A stretch of 64,000 nucleotides of DNA from Terriglobia bacterium (lineage in GTDB: Bacteria; Acidobacteriota; Terriglobia; JAIQFV01): positions 1-64,000 of the forward strand of contig JAQUPQ010000009.1 in the NCBI GenBank assembly GCA_028716525.1, given 5' to 3'. The notes under the pieces were generated by a model. It was not told the origin of the DNA. It saw nothing but the letters and a program-made list of their open reading frames with translations, and did no database searches. The first letter of the stretch is position 1; each line of letters begins with the position of its first letter. Below are positions 50,522-59,240 of this stretch, one piece after another. Both the position numbers and the translations under genes were made by a program.

Positions 50522-51280
50522 GCTGCGAGAAAAGTCAAATTCCCACGCGGTCAATGCCTGACCCGATGGGTTATTGCAGCTTCTTCAACTGGGTAGCACT
50601 TCTCACCTTCATCCTACTCGTGGGATCACCACGGTCAGATCGCTGGCCTTAATGACTCTTCAATTTAGTGGCGGTGGATGGGGGTAGCGCCACCCACCGC
50701 CAACTTCTGCCTCGTGAGAAAACTTCAAGGAGGAAATCGCTCACGGACAGAAACTCAAACGATCTGTCCTCACCGCTTCTTTGGGGTTGGCCCGAGGCGC
50801 TTCGATCGCCCCGGATCAATTTCTTTTCGACTTGAACTCTACTTGCCCTTTTCCCGAACCTGTCGGTGATTCTTTTTTCTTTGCTGCATCCGTGTCGCCA
50901 GCTCGGGATCGAAGGCCGCACTCACTCTATGCCCTGGTTCGTGGAAACCTCCCCGTTTCCATGAACCTCAAAGATCCGCGTTCTACCCTCAGAAAGATCC
51001 TACATTCTGGAACATGTAGCGATAGGGAAGAGCCCAGTGAAAATGAATATGAAATTTATTATTGGGCTCTCTTCCCCTGTGATTTCTTCTCCTGTTCCTT
51101 TCTTATAGCAATGATGCGGCCAAACCTCGCTAAGTTGCTAACTGATAGATAAGTAAGGAAGCCTTCGTAAAAATGACATATCTATTCTTTCGAAATCCAT
51201 TTAGAATCAGGGAAGCGGGGAAAATTTCCTTCAAGTGGTGAATCCAATGGCGTATAATCGCGCCTCAATACAAAAAACCT
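50522..51280. other. Gap before the sigma-54 regulator operon
   Basis: No gene is supported; a 123-codon plus-strand frame (50781-51152) and a 90-codon minus frame look random. A GGTAGCGCCACCCACCGCC piece at about 50684 resembles the hairpin repeats. A hairpin at 51025-51076 is listed separately. Confidence 0.45.
51025..51076 (+). ncRNA. Long hairpin, possible small RNA or leader element
   Basis: GGGAAGAGCCCA pairs with TGGGCTCTCTTCCC (two-base bulge) over an AT-rich loop. It lies 205 bp before the response regulator gene. It may be a terminator relic or structured RNA; no T-run is adjacent. Confidence 0.3.
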
Positions 51281-52654
51281 ATGAATCCGAATAAAGCGTT
51301 ATTAATTGCTGAGGATGACTCCTCCATGCGCCAGATGCTGGCCATGGCGGTTCGCGAGTGGGGATTTGAGCCTGTCGAAGCCAAGAATGGAGAAGAGGCG
51401 CTCGCGCTCTTTGATAAACAGCCGGTTTCGTTGGTCATAACAGATGTTATTATGCCGAAGATGGACGGCTTGGAATTGTTGACCCGGTTGCGACAGAAAT
51501 CCGCAGAAGCCAAGGTCATTTTGGTCACCGCGGAAGGCACCATCGATCTGGCCGTGAACGCCATGAAACAAGGGGCGGTGGATTTTTTCACAAAACCCAT
51601 CGATTTTAAGAAGCTCAAGGTTCTGCTGGACCATCTTTTGGAAGATGAAGCGGCCGTCCGCGAGCTCAACGACATTGACGCGGCGCTTCAATCCGACGGG
51701 TCCTATCAGGGTATCGTGGGGCAGGCGCCAGGCATGCGGTCCATTTTCAAGTTGATTCAAGAAGTCGGCCCGCGCGATGCCACGGTTCTCATTACAGGAG
51801 ACAGTGGCACGGGGAAAGAGCTGGTGGCGAAAGCGCTTCACGCCGTCAGCCCGCGCGCCGGCGGGCCTTTTGTGGCCATCAATGCCTCTGCAATTCCGGA
51901 AACGCTGATTGAAAGTGAGATCTTCGGGCACGAGCGGGGGGCTTTCACCGGAGCGGTGGATCGTCGTGCGGGATGCTTCGAACAGGCGGACAAGGGCACT
52001 CTGTTTCTCGATGAAGTTTCGGAAATGCCGTTGCAGCTCCAGCCCAAACTGCTTCGTGTGCTGGAAGAGAATTGTTTGCGTCGCCTCGGGGGCCGGGAAG
52101 CCATCCCGATTGACGTCCGCATTGTGGCCGCCACCAACCGCCGCCCCGAACAGGCCATGCAGGACGGGAAGCTGCGAAAAGATCTGTTCTATCGACTCAA
52201 CACCGTGCACGTCGAGTTGCCGCCCTTGGCGGATCGGCGCGAAGACATTCCCTTGTTGGTCCGTTATTTCATCGAGCAGTGCAATCAAAAACATCAAACC
52301 AAGATCAAATCCATTTCGCGCCGCGCCCGGCAGATCTTTATGGATTACGCCTGGCCGGGCAACGTCCGGGAACTCCGCAATGTGGTCGAACGCGGAGTCA
52401 TTGTGGCGCACTCGGAATGGATTGAGCCGCAGGATTTGCCTCCCTACTTGAGCCAGGCCATTGACGAGCAGCGGCAAGTCATCACCATCAAGCCCGGGAC
52501 TCCCTTCCTGGAGGCCGAGAAAGAAATTATTTTGAGAACCCTGGAGTCGGTTGAAAACAACAAGGCCGAGGCCGCGCGTCTGTTGGGGGTAGATGTGAAG
52601 ACCATTCGCAACAAACTGAAATCGTACGGCCTCATGGATTTGAGCGTCAGCTAG
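51281..52654 (+). CDS. Sigma-54-dependent response regulator
   Basis: An NtrC-type activator of 457 residues. The receiver (residues 1-120) has phospho-acceptor Asp in LVITDVIMP. The AAA+ domain has Walker A GDSGTGKE, the sigma-54-contact loop GAFTGA intact, and Walker B GTLFLDEV. A Fis-type helix-turn-helix (NKAEAARLLGVDVKTIRNKL) ends the protein. It pairs with the kinase 8 bp downstream and should activate a -24/-12 promoter; a good match lies at 57514-57529. Order and partners recall GlrR (QseF). Confidence 0.95.
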   Translation: MNPNKALLIAEDDSSMRQMLAMAVREWGFEPVEAKNGEEALALFDKQPVSLVITDVIMPKMDGLELLTRLRQKSAEAKVILVTAEGTIDLAVNAMKQGAVDFFTKPIDFKKLKVLLDHLLEDEAAVRELNDIDAALQSDGSYQGIVGQAPGMRSIFKLIQEVGPRDATVLITGDSGTGKELVAKALHAVSPRAGGPFVAINASAIPETLIESEIFGHERGAFTGAVDRRAGCFEQADKGTLFLDEVSEMPLQLQPKLLRVLEENCLRRLGGREAIPIDVRIVAATNRRPEQAMQDGKLRKDLFYRLNTVHVELPPLADRREDIPLLVRYFIEQCNQKHQTKIKSISRRARQIFMDYAWPGNVRELRNVVERGVIVAHSEWIEPQDLPPYLSQAIDEQRQVITIKPGTPFLEAEKEIILRTLESVENNKAEAARLLGVDVKTIRNKLKSYGLMDLSVS

Positions 52655-52662
52655 TCCGGACT

Positions 52663-54207
52663 ATGAAACTTCGCACACAGATTTCGCTGGGTTATCTGGG
52701 GCTGGTTCTGATCGTCATGGTGTCGGCGATTTATTTCATTTTTGAAATGAACCGCCTGGACCGCATCAACCAGTCGTTGACCAGTGTGGATTTTCAAGCC
52801 CGCCGGCAGGAAATCGAAGAAAAGGGCATGCTGGACGATATTTTCGATTACGACCTGAAATATCTCGCCACATCGGATCCCGATTATCTCAAGGGAATGC
52901 GCAATCGTCAGGCCGATTATGAGTCGAATTTTTCGAGTTTGACGCGGCTTCTGGAAGATCCCGTTGAGAAGCAACGGGCCGATCAGATCGGAGTCACCTA
53001 CACCCGTTACAAAGCGGTCTTCGACCGCCGCCGGGCGCCCGCGGTTGCAGATTCTACTGAAGCGCAGATTGACCTGGATAATCAGAAATATGATCTGACG
53101 CAGCAGCTCCGAACCTTGTATGGCGACCTGGAGCAGGCCACCCACGATTCCATGCAGCACCGATTGGTGGAATCCGATGCGGCACGTGAACGCGCCCAAC
53201 GAGTGGCTCTGGCAGCGGGATTGTTGGCGATCTTCCTGTCCGTGGTGCTGAGCCTTGTTTCCGCCCAGAGGATCTCTTCGCCCCTGGCGAAATTGATCGA
53301 GGGCACCCGCAAGATTGCCGGTGGAAAATTCGAATCGGAAATTGAGATCCTGCGCCGCGACGAATTCGGTGAACTGGCTCAGGCGTTTAACAAGATGGCC
53401 CGTCGCCTGCACGAGCTGGATGAAATGATGAAAGGGTTCGTCATGCATATTTCTCACGAACTCAAATCCCCCCTGGCCGCCATCCAGGAATCCAGCGATT
53501 TGTTGCTCATGCAGGAAATGGGAACGTTGACCGAAAGCCAGCGGCGTTTGGTGACCATCTCCAAGGAGAAATCCGTGGTCTTGGCCAGGCGCATCAACGA
53601 TTTGCTGGATCTATCCCGGATCGATGCCGGAGTCATGGAGTATCAGTTTGTACCGTCGCGATTATCGGAGGTGCTGCAACCCGCCATTGAAACGGCCACG
53701 CCTCTGTTGCGCGAGAAGAATTTGACCCTGAGCCCGGCCGTGGAGTCGGACACTGAAATCACCATGGATCCGCACCGCATTACCCAGGTGATTGAAAATC
53801 TGCTCTCCAACGCCATCAAATTTTCAAGGAATGATTCGATCATTTGCTTGAAATCACGGCAGGCGTCGGCGCTGGAACTCCAACCCGTATTTCAAAGCTG
53901 GGATGGGGCCGCGGCCAAGATGCGAAATGCGGGCGCCCGATTTCTGGTGGTCACGGTGGAAGACAACGGTCCGGGAATTCCGGTCCGGGAATCCAAAAAG
54001 ATTTTTGAGCGCTTTTATCAAACCTCCCATGGTAAACAATACTTCCAGGGGGGCACGGGGTTGGGCCTGGCCATTTGCAAGAGCATTGTGGAGGCTCATC
54101 AGGGATTGATTTGGGTGGAAAGCGAAGTGGATCGCGGCAGTCGCTTCAGCTTTGCCATTCCGGAGGGCCTGGCCACAGGGTTAAGGAAATCCGACCACGT
54201 GGTGTAG
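52663..54207 (+). CDS. Membrane sensor histidine kinase
   Basis: 514 residues with two membrane helices (about 7-27 and 182-202) enclosing a helical periplasmic sensor, then a HAMP domain. HisKA box HISHELKSPLAAIQESSD holds the phosphorylated His, with N box IENLLSNAIKFS and G boxes VEDNGPGIP and GGTGLGLAI. It is the likely partner of the sigma-54 regulator. The layout resembles GlrK (QseE). Confidence 0.95.
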   Translation: MKLRTQISLGYLGLVLIVMVSAIYFIFEMNRLDRINQSLTSVDFQARRQEIEEKGMLDDIFDYDLKYLATSDPDYLKGMRNRQADYESNFSSLTRLLEDPVEKQRADQIGVTYTRYKAVFDRRRAPAVADSTEAQIDLDNQKYDLTQQLRTLYGDLEQATHDSMQHRLVESDAARERAQRVALAAGLLAIFLSVVLSLVSAQRISSPLAKLIEGTRKIAGGKFESEIEILRRDEFGELAQAFNKMARRLHELDEMMKGFVMHISHELKSPLAAIQESSDLLLMQEMGTLTESQRRLVTISKEKSVVLARRINDLLDLSRIDAGVMEYQFVPSRLSEVLQPAIETATPLLREKNLTLSPAVESDTEITMDPHRITQVIENLLSNAIKFSRNDSIICLKSRQASALELQPVFQSWDGAAAKMRNAGARFLVVTVEDNGPGIPVRESKKIFERFYQTSHGKQYFQGGTGLGLAICKSIVEAHQGLIWVESEVDRGSRFSFAIPEGLATGLRKSDHVV

Positions 54208-54254
54208 TAGAATTCCTCCCGCAACCGATTCGATTACAGTTGGGGTAGACACAC

Positions 54255-54839
54255 ATGCGACGAAATGCAGCAGTCTGGGTTGTTTCAGGGATGAGCTTGT
54301 CGCTGATCTTGGTGTTGCTCTCGACCGACGGATGTGCCAAGAAGAAAGTCGTTAAGGCGCCACCGGATACCACCATAGAACAACAGAATCACATTTCCCG
54401 CATCGGCAGATTGATGGCCACGAACCAAACGCATGAAGCCATGACGGCCTGCAGTAGTTTCTTTGAGAAGTATCCTCGCAGTCCGATCTTGGACCATGCT
54501 TTGTTCGAGTGCGGGTTGGTTTACACCTCCGAGCCCGGTGAAGACCGCGGTTACACCCAAGCCTTGACCTATCTGAATCGAGTTTCGGAAGTCAATCCGC
54601 TCAGTCCTTACGCCGACTCCGCAAGAACGCTGGCCAGCCTAGTGAACACCATGGTGAAACTGCAGGGGACCTACACCCAACAGACCAACCAATTGCAAGC
54701 CTGTCAAAATGATAATGCCACGCAATCGAAAACGGTAAAGGATCTCCTGACCGCCCAAGCTCAACAGCAAAAGACCATCCGCGATCTGCAAAACGAGATC
54801 GAAAAAATCAAACGCATCGATCTCAACAAACATCCCTGA
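54255..54839 (+). CDS. Lipoprotein with TPR-like and coiled-coil parts
   Basis: A 194-residue exported protein. The signal ends LLSTDGC, a lipobox with Asp at the -2 position, which is unusual but leaves the lipid-modified Cys. The middle has two TPR/BamD-like helices (EAMTACSSFFEKYP), and the C-terminus is a long Gln/Asn-rich coiled coil. It follows the kinase by 47 bp. In the GlrK-GlrR locus of enterobacteria, QseG, a lipoprotein regulating the kinase, has the same place; common function is inference. Confidence 0.78.
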   Translation: MRRNAAVWVVSGMSLSLILVLLSTDGCAKKKVVKAPPDTTIEQQNHISRIGRLMATNQTHEAMTACSSFFEKYPRSPILDHALFECGLVYTSEPGEDRGYTQALTYLNRVSEVNPLSPYADSARTLASLVNTMVKLQGTYTQQTNQLQACQNDNATQSKTVKDLLTAQAQQQKTIRDLQNEIEKIKRIDLNKHP

Positions 54840-54902
54840 TCAAGCTGACATTATTTGAATTGAGGAAGGGGACTTTCATATTGCGCGATAAAAACCATTT
54901 GA

Positions 54903-55012
54903 GATTTGGATATTGCGCAATTGCGCGATTTAGCGATTTCGTTATTTACACACCTTGTTGCTAATATATCGTCAGGCTCTTTTAAATCGCGCATTCGCGC
55001 AATATCCAAATC
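54903..55012. repeat. 30-bp inverted repeat with 50-bp centre
   Basis: GATTTGGATATTGCGCAATT... (54903-54932) is matched by the reverse complement of 54983-55012 with two mismatches. A third GCGCGAT piece lies just before. It can form a long cruciform or RNA stem. Apart from this the gap 54840-55185 shows no gene. Confidence 0.65.
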
Positions 55013-55185
55013 ACGAAATCTGAAATAAAAATATTCAGGCCTCCCGCTGTTTCTTTCAATCGCCAGGGTTATGCGATCGGCAGGGTTTAAGGAGGGAAAA
55101 GCAGGAGGCCTGAAACTGTTATCAACCCATTAAAAATTCAAAGATCAATAAAACCCATTGAACCGTCTAGACCGGGCCGCGATGT

Positions 55186-55848
55186 TTATCGCCCCGGGTG
55201 AACCTCCAGCGGGCGCTCCAGTTGAATGACCAGAGTGGTTCCCGCGGGCAGTTCCAGATCTTTGCCACGACGTCTCATACTGTCGGCCAGGCCAATGATG
55301 GCTCCGGCACCGCCGCCGATGGCTGTTCCTTTGGCTCCACCGGCAATGGCACCTATCCCGGCGCCTACTCCGCCGGCGACGGCCGTTTCTTCAACATCAC
55401 GCTTTCGGGAAGATGGCCCGTTGATGGTTCCTTCTTCGTTGACCTTGGTCCCTTTCGGGCCCTCTGTTCCACGGGTAGAAGCCACCAGGGGTTCAGAGTC
55501 TCCATTGGGAAGAATGATACGCTCATAGGCAATATCCATTTTTCCCACGCCGTGAACACGTCCCGGTCGTTGCACTTCACTGACTCGACCTTCGATCGTG
55601 GATCCATAAGGAATCACTTGGCGTCCCTCAACGTAAATCGGTTCACGCAGCGTGGCCGTAAAACGGTCGCCCTGTCGAGCAGTTCGGGTCGAAAGTGTAG
55701 TTTCCAAACTCGCGCGGAGCGTTGTTCCTTCAGGTATCATCCACCGATCCCGATCGCGGTCGTGATCAGGCCCCGCCAAGGCGATGCCACTCAGCATCCA
55801 CATTCCAAACATGAAGGCAACTGCCGAACTCCAAAGCTGGCGTTTCAT
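55186..55848 (-). CDS. Exported glycine-zipper protein, paralogue of 56799-57479
   Basis: 220 residues with a signal peptide ending near GIALA. The N-terminal half (IPEGTTLRASLETTLSTRTARQGD and so on, written here in part) matches the domain of the other glycine-zipper protein here. The C-terminal half has a glycine zipper (GGVGAGIGAIAGGAKG). Such proteins sit in the outer membrane or periplasm of Acidobacteriota-like bacteria; their role is unknown. It is third in the minus-strand order zipper-OmpA-zipper. Confidence 0.72.
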   Translation of the reverse strand: MKRQLWSSAVAFMFGMWMLSGIALAGPDHDRDRDRWMIPEGTTLRASLETTLSTRTARQGDRFTATLREPIYVEGRQVIPYGSTIEGRVSEVQRPGRVHGVGKMDIAYERIILPNGDSEPLVASTRGTEGPKGTKVNEEGTINGPSSRKRDVEETAVAGGVGAGIGAIAGGAKGTAIGGGAGAIIGLADSMRRRGKDLELPAGTTLVIQLERPLEVHPGR

Positions 55849-55879
55849 GTGTTGGTACCTCCGTTTCTTTCAATTTCGT

Positions 55880-55913
55880 CCTCCGCTCCGGCTCTTGAAC
55901 ACCGGAGCGGAGG
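55880..55913 (-). terminator. 12-bp hairpin between the OmpA-like and glycine-zipper genes
   Basis: CCTCCGCTCCGG pairs perfectly with CCGGAGCGGAGG across a 10-nt loop, 26 bp after the end of the OmpA-like gene. There is no T-run, so it may be an attenuator or RNA-stability hairpin rather than a terminator. Confidence 0.55.
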
Positions 55914-55938
55914 CCAAACCCCATAGAGTGCGAACCGG

Positions 55939-56655
55939 CTACTTGCTGGCCTGCATGATATCGGGGTTTTCCAGCAAATGGACTTCGACGCGGCGGTTCT
56001 CGGCACGACCCGTCCGTGTCTTGTTACTATCCACCGGCTTGGACTCGCCTAAACCGATAATGAACAACCGATACAGCGGGATGTCATATTTTTCCGCCAT
56101 GTAGCGGACCACCGATTCGGCGCGTTTTTGACTGAGATTGTAGTTGTATTCTTTGTCGCCCACGGAGTCTGTGTATCCTTCGATCTGGACGATGTATCCG
56201 TTCTGATCCTTGATCTTCGAAGCCAGATCATCCAGATCACCCGTGGCTTTCTCGTCCAGCTTGTACCGATTCGTCTTGAAATTGAGTTTCACCGTGTCGG
56301 TGACCTTGTAATTATCGATGTTTCCGAGCTTGGACTGAACGGTGTCCACCTGGCCTTTGAGATCGGTGGCCATGGACTGAGCAGAGTCCGCCTTCTGTCC
56401 GGCTAAATCAGCCTTCTGTCCGGCATTGTCCGCTCGCTCGGTGGCACTTTGGATGCCTTGTTGAGCCCGCGTATCGACATCCTTGATGTCGTTGGTGTTC
56501 TTGCGGTTCAGATCGCTCAGCTCGGAGATTTGTCCCGTTAAAGGATCGATCTGCTGCCGAACGTACTTCTTGGTGGCGCATCCGCTGGCTACTAAGAGGG
56601 CCGCCACAACTGCTCCAACACTCAGGATTTGACCCACTTTTCGTCGGTAGTTCAT
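55939..56655 (-). CDS. OmpA-family peptidoglycan-binding lipoprotein
   Basis: 238 residues. The start leads to a lipobox (VASGC, Cys about 26), then a heptad coiled coil of Lpp-like type (QKADLAGQKADSAQSM and similar), then a C-terminal OmpA domain with NRYKLDEKATGDLDDLA, IEGYTDSVGDKEYN and the Asp-Arg pair in LGESKPVDSNKTRTGRAENRRVEV. It anchors the outer membrane to the cell wall. GGAGG precedes the ATG. Confidence 0.92.
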   Translation of the reverse strand: MNYRRKVGQILSVGAVVAALLVASGCATKKYVRQQIDPLTGQISELSDLNRKNTNDIKDVDTRAQQGIQSATERADNAGQKADLAGQKADSAQSMATDLKGQVDTVQSKLGNIDNYKVTDTVKLNFKTNRYKLDEKATGDLDDLASKIKDQNGYIVQIEGYTDSVGDKEYNYNLSQKRAESVVRYMAEKYDIPLYRLFIIGLGESKPVDSNKTRTGRAENRRVEVHLLENPDIMQASK

Positions 56656-56798
56656 TTTTTCCTCCTATACGGTCATCCCCGGTGACCCTTCTCAGATTGC
56701 GATCATCAGCGGATGTGAATTTAGATGAGGGAAACTTGTTAACTCAGCCCGCCCTTGGACTTCCCTCAAAGCCTGAGGACGTCAATCGAAGAGAACTC

Positions 56799-57479
56799 TT
56801 ATGACCTTTGGAGCCGGGTCGGTTCTTCCAGCCTGAAACGCAGGAGCGTTTCCGACGGAATGGTTACTTCGTGACCGCGGATCAATGCCTTCGTCGCTAA
56901 ACCGGCACCGAATCCGACCGGACCTCCAATGGCGACACCTTTTCCGCCGCCCGCCAGGGCACCAATTCCCGCCCCGATACCGGCACCACCACCCAAGAGG
57001 GCCCAGTTACGAGCCTTGTTGGAGGCGCCCAAACGACTTACGGAATTTGTCTCGGTCTCCAAGCGGTTTCCGTTCTTTAAATCAATCGACCTCAAGCGGA
57101 GCGAAATGTATGATCGTCCCTTGATTCGGCCGGATTCTTTGGCTGAGGTGACTACACCATAAGCCATGGCCCCCCTCGGGACGATTTCCTTTCCATCCAC
57201 TAGAATCGGTTCCTCAATCGAAGCCGAAAACTGATCGCCAACGCGACTTGTCTTGGAACTCAGGGTTTCGAGCAATCGAACCGAAATGCTGGTCCCTTCG
57301 GGTATTTCCATAGGCTCCAAATCACGCCCCGAACCGTTACGGTCGTTATCCGCCACGTTGCTTCCCGAAACGCCACTTGCTTCGGAGGAGTGCAGCTTAG
57401 AGGAAAGAAGATAACCCGATCCGCCCAGCAAGATGACTAACGCCAAGAGAATTGAGATACGCTTTAACATATGTTTCAT
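56799..57479 (-). CDS. Exported glycine-zipper protein under a sigma-54-type promoter
   Basis: 226 residues with an N-terminal signal/anchor (RISILLALVILLGGSGYLL), an IPEGTSISVRLLETLSS domain and a glycine zipper (GGGAGIGAGIGALAGGGKG). It is a paralogue of 55186-55848. ATG at 57479 is preferred; a GTG eight codons earlier falls on the expected transcription start. It is the first gene of the envelope trio. Confidence 0.75.
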   Translation of the reverse strand: MKHMLKRISILLALVILLGGSGYLLSSKLHSSEASGVSGSNVADNDRNGSGRDLEPMEIPEGTSISVRLLETLSSKTSRVGDQFSASIEEPILVDGKEIVPRGAMAYGVVTSAKESGRIKGRSYISLRLRSIDLKNGNRLETETNSVSRLGASNKARNWALLGGGAGIGAGIGALAGGGKGVAIGGPVGFGAGLATKALIRGHEVTIPSETLLRFRLEEPTRLQRS

Positions 57480-57513
57480 ACCCCCGTTCCCCTTGAAGTC
57501 CACGTAGCTTTAA

Positions 57514-57529
57514 TGCACCTGGTTCGCCA
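57514..57529 (-). promoter_or_regulatory. Candidate sigma-54 (-24/-12) promoter
   Basis: Minus strand TGGCGAACCAGGTGCA: GG and GC are separated by exactly 10 bp, and TGGC and TGCA match the consensus ends. Transcription would begin near 57503, about 24 bp before the start codon at 57479. Confidence 0.6.
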
Positions 57530-57714
57530 AACCTTTATTGCTTTTAAGTTGTTGAAAATACAATGTATTTTTTAATGGCAGGCCGATGAGGGTGGAAACC
57601 AGCACTCATCTTGGGGAAAAAATTCCCTGAAGGGAGGGGGAAACGGAGAAAGGGCTTATCCTTATTTAACTGGGAATTCCCAATCAAGGATTCGTAATTA
57701 AATGGAAGGACAAA

Positions 57715-58326
57715 TTACAGCCTTTGAGATTTGGAGTTTCGCAACAGCTCCAGGAACTCGAGGCGGGTTTGTTGTTCCTGTCGGAAGCATCCCAACATGG
57801 AGCTTGTCATGGCCAGGGAGTTTTGTTTTTCAACTCCACGCATGATCATGCACAGATGTTGAGCTTCGATGACGACCGCCACGCCCAGAGGATTGATTTC
57901 TTCATTGAGGGTTTCAGCGATTTGGCAGGTGAGCCGTTCCTGAATTTGCAACCGTCGTGAAAACATCTCAACCAAGCGGGCAATTTTGCTGAGGCCGATG
58001 ACTTTTTGATTGGGGAGGTAAGCCACATGGCACTTGCCGAAGAAAGGAAGCAAGTGGTGTTCACACAAGCTGAACAGGTCGATGTCCTTCACGATCACCA
58101 TTTCATCGTATTGCACCGTGTAAAGGGCATTGTTCAAAACGAGTTTGGAGTCTTCTTGATAACCCTGCGTCAAGTAGTTCAGAGCTTTGGCCACGCGTTG
58201 GGGGGTTTCCAGCAATCCTTCGCGGTCCGGATCTTCTCCCACCCGAACCAACAATTCGCGAATCAGTTCTTCGAGTGTTGCTTCCTGGAGTGGTTTATCA
58301 GTGCGTGTCAAACCGGATTTCGACAT
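57715..58326 (-). CDS. folE: GTP cyclohydrolase I
   Basis: FolE converts GTP to dihydroneopterin triphosphate for folate, queuosine or other pterins. Zinc and active-site residues are visible in [18 protein letters not shown] and [10 protein letters not shown]. Start at 58326 (MSKSGLTRT) with GAGGA eight bases upstream; the frame runs 23 codons further. 203 residues is typical. It is last in the minus-strand Fe-S operon, 111 bp after nfu, and links Fe-S and pterin genes only by position. Confidence 0.95.
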   Translation of the reverse strand: MSKSGLTRTDKPLQEATLEELIRELLVRVGEDPDREGLLETPQRVAKALNYLTQGYQEDSKLVLNNALYTVQYDEMVIVKDIDLFSLCEHHLLPFFGKCHVAYLPNQKVIGLSKIARLVEMFSRRLQIQERLTCQIAETLNEEINPLGVAVVIEAQHLCMIMRGVEKQNSLAMTSSMLGCFRQEQQTRLEFLELLRNSKSQRL

Positions 58327-58437
58327 GAGTTCCGTCCTCAATATTCCTGAATCCTTCCGGAGTTTGTAGGTATGGGAAATGTAAAGATCGGGCAAGCGCG
58401 TGGACGGTCCAGCGGTTTCCTAAAGCGGTCTGTGGAA

Positions 58438-58674
58438 TCATTCAAAAGCTGAAACCGGGATGACGTGATCGAAATCCGGGATTTCGGCGCGCAAGGTCTC
58501 TTCGATGCCGAATTGCAGTGTCATCATCGAACTGGGGCATCCCATGCAGGCGCCCACCAATCGAATCTTGGCGCAATTTTCGACCACTTCCACGAGCTCG
58601 ACGTTGCCGCCGTCCATCATAATCGCCGGACGGATCTTGTCGAGCACATCCTCCACTTGTTCGCGTGTAACCAA
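58438..58674 (-). CDS. Nfu-type Fe-S carrier
   Basis: A single Nfu domain of 78 residues with GCP-type motif CMGCPSS holding the cluster between two subunits, and IRPAIMMDGGNVELVEV at the start. TTG at 58674 has GGGAG seven bases upstream and yields the normal family length; the longer frame overlaps iscU. It probably passes clusters from IscU to targets, lipoyl synthase among them. Confidence 0.85.
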   Translation of the reverse strand: MVTREQVEDVLDKIRPAIMMDGGNVELVEVVENCAKIRLVGACMGCPSSMMTLQFGIEETLRAEIPDFDHVIPVSAFE

Positions 58675-58729
58675 TCCACTTCTCCCGAATCGGCCTGGCG
58701 CGAAAGTGGAGGGGCCGTGCCCCCAAGGC

Positions 58730-59152
58730 TTATCCTTTCGCGGTGTCGGCAGACCCGGATGCGCTCTTGACGGCAACACTGAATCGTTTACGGTAGTCTT
58801 GAATGGCTGCCTTGATGGCGTCTTCCGCCAAGACGGAGCAGTGAATTTTCACAGGCGGCAGCTTCAATTCGTTCACGATCTCGGTGTTCTTGATGGAATA
58901 GGCCTCGTCGATGGATTTGCCCTTCACCATCTCAGTCGCCAGACTGGAACTGGCGATGGCGCTCCCGCAGCCGAAGGTTTTAAACTTGGCGTCCTCAATG
59001 ATTCCTTGATTGTTGATCTTCAGTTGCAACTTCATGACGTCCCCGCAGGCAGGCGCACCGACGATGCCCGTACCGACACCCTCTTCGCCTTTCGCAAAGC
59101 TGCCGACATTGCGCGGGTTGTTGTAGTGATCAATGACTTTGGGATCGTACAT
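58730..59152 (-). CDS. iscU: Fe-S scaffold IscU
   Basis: 140 residues. The three cluster cysteines are in GAPACGD, FGCGSAIASSS and HCSVLAEDA, the last being the IscU-type site where Cys follows His; the PPVKIHC motif is the HscA recognition LPPVK. It follows iscS by 88 bp. HscA and HscB on the other strand complete the machine. The C-terminal tail is somewhat extended. Confidence 0.96.
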   Translation of the reverse strand: MYDPKVIDHYNNPRNVGSFAKGEEGVGTGIVGAPACGDVMKLQLKINNQGIIEDAKFKTFGCGSAIASSSLATEMVKGKSIDEAYSIKNTEIVNELKLPPVKIHCSVLAEDAIKAAIQDYRKRFSVAVKSASGSADTAKG

Positions 59153-59240
59153 GCTAACTCCTTAACGATTCGATTTTATCGGCATTCCCGAAAATTCTCA
59201 TCATATTTTTTTCATTCCTTGATCTCCAGCCGCCCGGCTC

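Noticed and set aside
50649-50921. 90-codon minus-strand gene
   Set aside because: No ribosome site, composition looks random, and it overlaps repeat-like sequence.
51302-52477. 391-codon minus-strand frame
   Set aside because: Antisense of the sigma-54 regulator, whose motifs are unambiguous.
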